This document shows, piece after piece, positions 1 through 4,682 of a stretch of DNA of 9,519 nucleotides. Each line of letters starts with the position of its first letter. Positions within the stretch are counted from its first letter, which is position 1. A program made the position numbers and the translations under genes. The DNA comes from an uncultured delta proteobacterium (GTDB lineage Bacteria > Myxococcota_A > Polyangia > Polyangiales > Polyangiaceae), in contig CAITLX010000122.1 in the NCBI GenBank assembly GCA_903893335.1, forward strand, positions 1 through 9,519, read 5' to 3'. The notes beneath the pieces are model-generated. The model saw nothing but the letters and a program-made list of their open reading frames with translations, was not told the origin of the DNA and searched no databases.

Positions 1-477
1 GGCACCGCGGCGCCGGCGGCCGGCATCCAGTTCTCGAACGTGTGCAGCGTCGTCAAGAAGGGCACCGCCACCGTCCCGGCCGCCGCGGTCGTCTCGTCGA
101 ACACGCTCGGCAACGCAGCGGCCGCGGCCGACCACGCCAAGTGGGGCAACGTCCTCGTCCAGGTGCAGGGCGTCACCGGCGTCGACATCCCCAACGACGG
201 CGGCGCCCCCGACCCGGTCGGCGCCTACGGCATCATCAAGCTCGAGGGCACCGACCTCGAGATCCACGACAAGCTCTACTACCCCACCAAGGGGGCCCCG
301 ACGTTCGGCGAGGCCACGACCTGGTCGTCGGTCGTCGGGCTCTCGTACCTCGACTTCTGCACCTGGTCGCTGCAGCCGCGCGACAAGTGCACCGACTTCA
401 CCCCGCCGAGCCTCGACTGCCCGGGCGCCGACGCCGGCGCGACCGACGCGGGCTCCGCGGACGCCGCGACGGAGTGA
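1..477 (+). CDS. C-terminal part of an exported-type protein with OB-fold-like segment and Asp/Ala tail (5' end outside window)
   Basis: The reading frame is open from base 1 to the TGA at 475-477, so the gene begins upstream of the window. The GTG at 40 is an internal valine and not a credible start. About 158 residues are visible. A central stretch has alternating hydrophobic residues (VLVQVQGVTGVD, then YGIIKLEGTDLEIHDKLYY) followed by WSSVVGLSYLDFCTWSLQPRD. This strand pattern, ending in an 'L.PRD'-like motif, resembles OB-fold domains of secreted bacterial proteins (DUF5689/nuclease-associated type). That is family-level inference from pattern only. The last 20 or so residues are Asp/Ala/Gly-rich (GADAGATDAGSADAATE), the linker style common in myxobacterial lipoproteins, but here placed at the C-terminus. 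Cysteines in CSVV, DFCTW, DKCTD and LDCPG could form disulfides, which would fit an extracytoplasmic location. The gene converges on the next one, with 15 bases between stop codons. Precise function unknown. Confidence 0.8.
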   Translation, partial: GTAAPAAGIQFSNVCSVVKKGTATVPAAAVVSSNTLGNAAAAADHAKWGNVLVQVQGVTGVDIPNDGGAPDPVGAYGIIKLEGTDLEIHDKLYYPTKGAPTFGEATTWSSVVGLSYLDFCTWSLQPRDKCTDFTPPSLDCPGADAGATDAGSADAATE

Positions 478-492
478 CGTCGCGCGGCGGGC

Positions 493-774
493 TCAGGGGG
501 CGCGCAGCCCCCCGGGCACCGTCATCGCGTACACGACGGCGAGCAGCGCGAGCACGAGCACGGTGGTGATGACGTACGTCGCCGGGCTCGTGGCCGCGCG
601 GCTCCAGCCGTCGGCGTAGAAGCGCCCGCGCGAGCGCTTGCGGATGCGCGCTTGCACGCCCGCGAGCAGCTCGGGCGCCCTCTCGGCGTCCTGCCTCGTG
701 GCGGTGCGAAGCAGGTCGCGAAGCGAGCGGTCGTCGTCGGCCGCGCGGTCGGAGGGGTCGGGCGTGTCGGTCAT
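493..774 (-). CDS. Small single-pass membrane protein coupled to the ECF sigma factor, putative anti-sigma factor/regulator
   Basis: A 93-residue protein. Its ATG overlaps the sigma-factor stop codon (ATGA, 771-774 on the minus strand), so the two are almost certainly translationally coupled. The N-terminal half is charged and predicted cytoplasmic, with an acidic start (MTDTPDPSDRAADDDRSLRD), a helical stretch (LRDLLRTATRQDAERAPELL), and a basic segment (VQARIRKRSRGRFYADGW). One hydrophobic helix follows at about residues 66-85 (TYVITTVLVLALLAVVYAM), leaving only a few residues outside. Position and topology suggest a membrane-tethered regulator of the sigma factor. However, it has no HxxxCxxC zinc anti-sigma motif and no cysteine at all, and almost no periplasmic part for a site-1 protease or ligand to act on. 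I recall similar small proteins with a GKFY/GRFYADGW-like stretch next to sigma factors in myxobacteria, usually annotated as hypothetical. The anti-sigma role is inference. Confidence 0.85.
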   Translation of the reverse strand: MTDTPDPSDRAADDDRSLRDLLRTATRQDAERAPELLAGVQARIRKRSRGRFYADGWSRAATSPATYVITTVLVLALLAVVYAMTVPGGLRAP

Positions 775-1379
775 GCGATCTTCTCCCCGGTCGCGCGCTC
801 GACCGCGTCGCGAAGCTGCGCGCGCGCGCGGTGGATGCGGCTCTTGACGGTCCCGTCGGGCAGACCCGTGATCTCGGCGATCTGCTCGTAGCTCAGGTCC
901 TCGACGTCGCGCAGCAGGAGCACCTCGCGGAAGTCGGGCTCGAGGCCCGCGATCGCGCGCTGCACGATGGCCTCGATCTGCCGGCCGGAGAGCTCCTCGT
1001 CGGGGCGCGCGACGTGCGCGACCGACGAGCCCTTCGCGAGGTCGAGCGGCGCGTGCGCCTCCATCGCGTCGAGCTCGCCGTGCGCGCCGTCGTGGCGACG
1101 CGAGAGGTACTTCGTTCGGTTCTTGCAGAGGTTGACGGTGATGCGAAACACCCAGGTCGAGAGCTTCGAGTCGCCGCGAAACTGGTCGATGGCCTTGAAG
1201 ACCTGCACGAAGACCTCCTGCGCCACGTCCTCGGCCTCGTCGCGACGGCCGAGCATGCGCAGCACGAGGCCGAACACGCGCGCCTCGTAGGCGCGCACCA
1301 GCTCGTTGAACGCGCGCTCGTCGCGCTGCCGGAGCCTCTCGACGAGCCGCTGTTCGTTCGCGTCGTCGAAGAGCGTCAC
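771..1379 (-). CDS. RNA polymerase ECF sigma factor, RpoE-like
   Basis: From the GTG at 1379 the protein has 202 residues, a normal ECF length. Region 2 spans about residues 18-95: DERAFNELVRAYEARVFGLV, then DEAEDVAQEVFVQVFKAI (core-binding and -10 recognition helices) and STWVFRITVNLCKNR. A linker of about 45 residues (96-140) is somewhat long for an ECF factor. Region 4 spans about 141-194: LEPDFREVLLLRDVEDLSYE, then IAEITGLPDGTVKSRIHRAR, the -35 recognition helix-turn-helix. There is no extra sensor domain. The frame stays open to a GTG at 1460, but that extension (RGELVFRVPSKGGRRR) is unlike sigma N-termini and would run through the candidate promoter. GTG 1379 has a GAGG four bases upstream and gives the expected N-terminus, though the spacing is shorter than ideal. 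The gene is followed by an overlapping membrane protein and is divergent from rep. Members of this family usually switch on envelope or oxidative stress genes; the regulon cannot be read here. Confidence 0.93.
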   Translation of the reverse strand: MTLFDDANEQRLVERLRQRDERAFNELVRAYEARVFGLVLRMLGRRDEAEDVAQEVFVQVFKAIDQFRGDSKLSTWVFRITVNLCKNRTKYLSRRHDGAHGELDAMEAHAPLDLAKGSSVAHVARPDEELSGRQIEAIVQRAIAGLEPDFREVLLLRDVEDLSYEQIAEITGLPDGTVKSRIHRARAQLRDAVERATGEKIA

Positions 1380-1425
1380 GTCGCCTCGGTCGGAGGTTGG
1401 GCGGACGGCTCGGCGACGCCCGCCC

Positions 1426-1452
1426 TTCGACGGTACACGAAAAACAAGCTCC
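1426..1452 (-). promoter_or_regulatory. Candidate sigma-E-like promoter of the ECF sigma operon
   Basis: Read on the minus strand, GGAGCTT (1452-1446) is followed after 14 bases by GTCGAA (1431-1426). The classic RpoE-type consensus is GGAACTT, a spacer of about 15-16, then a TC-containing -10. The match differs by one base in the -35 and keeps the TC core. Transcription would begin near 1419, leaving a leader of about 40 bases before GTG 1379. An ECF factor reading its own promoter is a common arrangement, so the position is as expected. The call rests on sequence match and location only. Confidence 0.4.
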
Positions 1453-1489
1453 CCCCGCACCTCGCGACGTCGTATGCGCCGCGCTCCTC

Positions 1490-3523
1490 GTGGCCGGCCT
1501 CAACCCCTCCCAGCACGCGGCCGTCGAGCACCTCGCCGGCCCGCTGCTCGTGCTCGCGGGCGCCGGGTCGGGCAAGACGCGCGTCGTGACCGCCCGCATC
1601 GCGCGGCTGCTCGAGCGCGGCGTGCCCGCCCGCGCGATCCTCGCGGTGACGTTCACGAACAAGGCCGCCGCCGAGATGCGCGAGCGCGTCGCCAAGCAGG
1701 TCGGCGCGCGCGTCGCCAAGCAGGTGACCATCGCGACGTTCCACGGCTTCGGCCTCTCGGTGCTCGCCGCCGAGGCGCGCGCGCTCGGCCTGCGCGACGA
1801 CCGCTTCACGCTCTTCGATCAGGGCGACTCGCTCGCGCTCGTGCGCGAGCTGCTGCGCACCGTGGACGCGGGGCGCAAGTTCGACCTCGGCGCCATCGTC
1901 GCGCGCATCTCCCAGGCGAAGAACCACTTCGCCCACGACGCCGAGTGGCGCGAGCGCGAGGGGGACGACTACGACGAGATCGCGCGCATGCTCTTCCCGC
2001 GCTACCAGGCGGCGCTGCGCGGCTACCAGGCGTTCGACTTCGACGACCTCGTGTGCGAGCCGGTGCGGCTCTGGCGGCGGCGCGCCGATCTGCTCGAGAA
2101 GTGGCAGCAGCGTTACACGTACCTGCTGGTCGACGAGTACCAGGACACCAACCACGCGCAGCTCGAGCTGGTGCGCTCGCTCGGCGGCGCGCACAACAAC
2201 GTGTGCGTCGTCGGCGACGACGACCAGTCGATCTACGCGTGGCGCGGCGCCGACGTGACCAACATCCTCGACTTCGAGCGCCACTTCCCCGGCGCGAAGG
2301 TGGTCAAGCTCGAGGACAACTACCGATCGAGCGCGTCGATCCTCGCGGTGGCCAACGCGGTGCTCGCCGCCTCGCGCGCGCGCCGCCACGACAAGACGCT
2401 CGTCGCCGCGCGCCCCGGCGGCGACAAGGTGCGGCTCGTGCTCGCCGCCGACGCCGACGTCGAGGCCGACTTCGTCGCGCGCGAGATCGCGCAGCTTCGG
2501 CAGGAGGGCGTCGCGGCGCGCGACATCGCGGTGCTCTACCGCTCCAACCAGCAGAGCGAGGCGCTCGAGGCCGCGCTCGCGCAGGCCGCCGTGCCGGTCC
2601 GTGTCGTCGGCGGCCAGCAGCTGTTCGACCGCAAGGAGGTCAAGGACGTGCTCGGGTACCTCAAGGTGCTCGTGCACCCGCACGACGAGATCGCCGTGCG
2701 GCGCGTCGTGAACTTCCCCGCCCGCGGCGTCGGCGACGCCGCGCTCGAGCGGCTCGCGGTGGCCGCCACCGCGCGCGGCTTCTCGCTGCTCGGCGCCGTC
2801 GAGCGCGCCGGCGAGATCGACGGCCTCTCGCCGCAGGCGCGCGACGGCTGCGCGATGTTCGCGTCGGTCGTGAGCGAGGCGCGCGGGCGGCTCGCCACCG
2901 GCGACAGCATCGCGGACACGACGCGCTGGCTCGTGTCGGCCGTGGGGCTGCAAGACGACATGCGCGCCGCCGCGGGCTCGAACACCGCGTTCGCGCGGCG
3001 CTGGGGCAGCATCGAGTCGCTCTTCAAGGTGTTCGAGCGGCACGACGAGCGCAGCGGCGACGCGAAGCTCGACCGGCTCGTCGATCTGCTGCGCGTGATG
3101 ATGCTCCAGCGCGACAGCGACGACGGCCCCTCGGGCGACGCCGTGACGCTCGTCACGATGCACGGCGCCAAGGGGCTCGAGTGGCGCTACGTCTTCCTCG
3201 TCGGGCTCGAGGAGGGGCTGCTGCCGCACACCCGCGCGATCGACGCGCGCGCGCAGGACCTCGGCGGCGCCGAGGCCAACGACATCGAGGAGGAGCGCCG
3301 GCTCTTCTATGTCTCCATCACGCGCGCGCGCGACCGGCTCTACCTGTGCCGCGCGAAATCGCGCGCGCTGCGCGGCAAGCCCGTCGTGCGCGTGCCGAGC
3401 CGCTTCCTCGTGCAGATCCCCGACGAGCTGCTGCAGCCGACCGAGGTGACGGCGGTGCCCGTCGCGACGCTCGCCGAGGGCACGAGCGCCATCGCCGCGA
3501 TCCTCGCCTCGCTCGGCAAGTGA
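1490..3523 (+). CDS. rep: ATP-dependent DNA helicase Rep (UvrD/PcrA superfamily 1A, 3'-5')
   Basis: The protein has 677 residues from GTG 1490, close to the roughly 670 of Rep. All SF1A motifs are present in order: Walker A AGAGSGKT (23-30), Ia TFTNKAAAEM (about 54-63), II LVDEYQDTN (from about 213), III GDDDQSIYAWRGA (242-254), IV LEDNYRS (about 275), V VTMHGAKGLEWRYVFLVGLE (about 555-575), and VI EEERRLFYVSITRAR (about 600-615). Features shared with Rep rather than UvrD include the GDDDQSIY motif with three Asp, the PSRFLVQIPDELL segment, and the short C-terminus ending near ILASLGK without the long Tudor-like tail of UvrD/PcrA. Rep unwinds DNA 3'-5', strips proteins ahead of replication forks and assists PriC-type restart. 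The GTG start is chosen because AGLNPSQHAAVEHLAGP aligns with the Rep N-terminus. An upstream TTG (1397) would add an atypical extension and overlap the sigma promoter region. No clear Shine-Dalgarno sequence is visible. UvrD/PcrA is the main alternative name. Confidence 0.93.
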   Translation: MAGLNPSQHAAVEHLAGPLLVLAGAGSGKTRVVTARIARLLERGVPARAILAVTFTNKAAAEMRERVAKQVGARVAKQVTIATFHGFGLSVLAAEARALGLRDDRFTLFDQGDSLALVRELLRTVDAGRKFDLGAIVARISQAKNHFAHDAEWREREGDDYDEIARMLFPRYQAALRGYQAFDFDDLVCEPVRLWRRRADLLEKWQQRYTYLLVDEYQDTNHAQLELVRSLGGAHNNVCVVGDDDQSIYAWRGADVTNILDFERHFPGAKVVKLEDNYRSSASILAVANAVLAASRARRHDKTLVAARPGGDKVRLVLAADADVEADFVAREIAQLRQEGVAARDIAVLYRSNQQSEALEAALAQAAVPVRVVGGQQLFDRKEVKDVLGYLKVLVHPHDEIAVRRVVNFPARGVGDAALERLAVAATARGFSLLGAVERAGEIDGLSPQARDGCAMFASVVSEARGRLATGDSIADTTRWLVSAVGLQDDMRAAAGSNTAFARRWGSIESLFKVFERHDERSGDAKLDRLVDLLRVMMLQRDSDDGPSGDAVTLVTMHGAKGLEWRYVFLVGLEEGLLPHTRAIDARAQDLGGAEANDIEEERRLFYVSITRARDRLYLCRAKSRALRGKPVVRVPSRFLVQIPDELLQPTEVTAVPVATLAEGTSAIAAILASLGK

Positions 3524-3527
3524 AGCC

Positions 3528-3546
3528 CGGCCGCGCTCAGCGGCCG
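3528..3546. terminator. GC hairpin between convergent genes, possible bidirectional terminator
   Basis: CGGCCGC (3528-3534), loop GCTCA, GCGGCCG (3540-3546) forms a perfect seven-base-pair stem. It begins five bases after the rep stop codon. The stop codon of the convergent lipoprotein gene (3537-3539) lies in its loop. No T-tract follows on either strand, so it is not a canonical intrinsic terminator. In DNA this GC-rich, such stems also occur by chance; only the placement between two convergent genes favours a function. Confidence 0.3.
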
Positions 3547-4649
3547 ACCGAGACGTCGTCGACGTACCAGCCGGGGGCCGCCGTGAGCCGCGACGTGTCC
3601 GCGTCGTACGTCGTCGCGTTGACGCCCGTCGCGTAGGCGAAGCGGAAGCGGAAGCCGGCCGTGCGCATCGCCGCAGGCACCTCGACCTCGACCTGCTCCC
3701 ACGCGCCGTTCGTGCCCGTGTACGCGGGCAGGCCGTCGACGTGGAACGAGGTCGCCGCGAGGCACGCGTAGCCGAGGTAGGAGCCTCGGATGTTGGCGAA
3801 GGTCGCGGGAGCGGGCGTGGCGACCGACCACGTCGCGCCGTCCTTCGACAGCTCGAGGGCGCCGCCGTCGGCCGACCCGTCGAGCGCCGACCAGAACGCG
3901 TAGTAGTGCCAGAAGCGCAGCGTGAGCGTCGGCGCCGCGGCGCACGCGGAGAGGTCGACCGTGGGCGAGCGCAGCTCGGCTCGCTCGCACTGCGCGTAGT
4001 TCTGATCGAGCGCCGTGCCGAAGCACGCGGCGCCCCCGTGGCAGCCGCCCGGCGCCAGCGAGGTCGCCCCGCGCTGCCACTCGTCGAGCGGCCAGGTCGA
4101 CGAGACGCCGTCGAGGGCCTTGTGCGTGAAGCCCTGCGCGCCTGCCTCGAACGTCCACGCGAGCGCGGCGAGCGCCTGGTCGCACGCGTCGGGCGTCGTG
4201 CCGCCGTCGCCGGCGTCGCCCGCCGCGTCGGGCCCCGCGTCGATCGCGGCGTCGGGCGCGTCCGCCGCGTCGTTCGCATCGACCACGTCGGCCACCGCGT
4301 CCGCGGCGTCGGCTGCGTCCGCTGCGTCCACCGAGGCGTCCGCTGCGTCTGCGTCGTCCACCGAGACGTCGGCCACGCCCGCGTCGCTCGCGTCGTCCAC
4401 CGACGCATCCGCTTCGTCTGCGCCGTCCACCGACGCATCCGCTTCGTCTGCACCGTCTGCCGCAGCGTCGTCGCCGGCGTCGGGCTGGGCATCGGCCGCC
4501 GCGTCGCGCGCGTCGGCGGCGGCGTCGTGCGAGCTTCCGCCGCTGCCGCCTGCGCCCCCGCCGCCCCCCACGCCGGTGTCGTCGAGGCTCGAGCCCACGG
4601 CGCAGCCGCAGACGAGCAGGGCAGAGGCAGCGATCGCGGGGAGACGCAT
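3537..4649 (-). CDS. Lipoprotein with Asp/Ala-rich linker and C-terminal beta-sandwich (jelly-roll/MAM-like) domain
   Basis: The protein has 370 residues. The N-terminus MRLPAIAASALLVCGC is a short lipoprotein signal with the lipidated cysteine probably at 16; a Cys at -2 is unusual. A Gly/Ser patch (28-40) follows, then an extremely Asp/Ala-rich linker (about 41-150) that includes two consecutive copies of DGADEADASV (65-84). The C-terminal domain (about 160-370) opens with LAWTFEAGAQGF and closes with PGWYVDDVSVGR. This start-and-end signature is shared by secreted jelly-roll domains of the MAM / immune-inhibitor-A-associated / choice-of-anchor type, which often bind carbohydrate or protein at the cell surface. 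Cysteines at 156, 203, 209, 221, 236 and 296 could pair. I see no catalytic motif. The gene starts 33 bases after the ftsK stop on the same strand and has no good ribosome-binding site, so cotranscription with ftsK is plausible. Surface display is inferred; ligand unknown. Confidence 0.88.
   Translation of the reverse strand: MRLPAIAASALLVCGCAVGSSLDDTGVGGGGGAGGSGGSSHDAAADARDAAADAQPDAGDDAAADGADEADASVDGADEADASVDDASDAGVADVSVDDADAADASVDAADAADAADAVADVVDANDAADAPDAAIDAGPDAAGDAGDGGTTPDACDQALAALAWTFEAGAQGFTHKALDGVSSTWPLDEWQRGATSLAPGGCHGGAACFGTALDQNYAQCERAELRSPTVDLSACAAAPTLTLRFWHYYAFWSALDGSADGGALELSKDGATWSVATPAPATFANIRGSYLGYACLAATSFHVDGLPAYTGTNGAWEQVEVEVPAAMRTAGFRFRFAYATGVNATTYDADTSRLTAAPGWYVDDVSVGR
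4395..4454 (-). repeat. 30-base tandem duplication within the lipoprotein Asp/Ala linker
   Basis: Two adjacent 30-base units (4395-4424 and 4425-4454) differ at a single base (G at 4422, A at 4452). They encode two copies of the ten residues DGADEADASV in the linker. They lie inside a wider degenerate stretch (about 4200-4529) built from GCGTC/GCGTCC-type words encoding Asp, Ala, Ser and Val, with looser copies at about 4310-4390. The unit length is a multiple of three, so copy-number change would keep the reading frame. Near identity suggests recent duplication or ongoing homogenisation. Confidence 0.9.
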
Positions 4650-4682
4650 GGGCTCAGAGGGTATGCCAGCGCATCGGTCCGG

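Noticed and set aside
496..512. GGGGGC / GCCCCC hairpin just after the first gene
   Set aside because: It lies inside the last codons of the small membrane-protein gene, has no T-tract, and a six-base G/C stem is common by chance here; not convincing as a terminator.
1380..1460. A longer ECF sigma factor starting at GTG 1460
   Set aside because: The extra 27 residues are unlike sigma region 2 and the start lies upstream of the candidate promoter; GTG 1379 fits better.
1397..1489. An N-terminal extension of rep from TTG 1397
   Set aside because: The added residues do not resemble Rep or UvrD N-termini and would overlap the sigma promoter region; GTG 1490 gives the family-like start.
1306..3636. 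A plus-strand open frame of 776 codons overlapping rep in another frame
   Set aside because: Arg/Ala/Gly-rich shadow translation of the helicase gene, with no recognisable domain.
1376..4492. A minus-strand open frame of 1038 codons opposite rep
   Set aside because: Low-complexity Arg/Ala/Thr and His/Leu/Val/Glu composition without motifs, while the opposite strand encodes all Rep helicase motifs.
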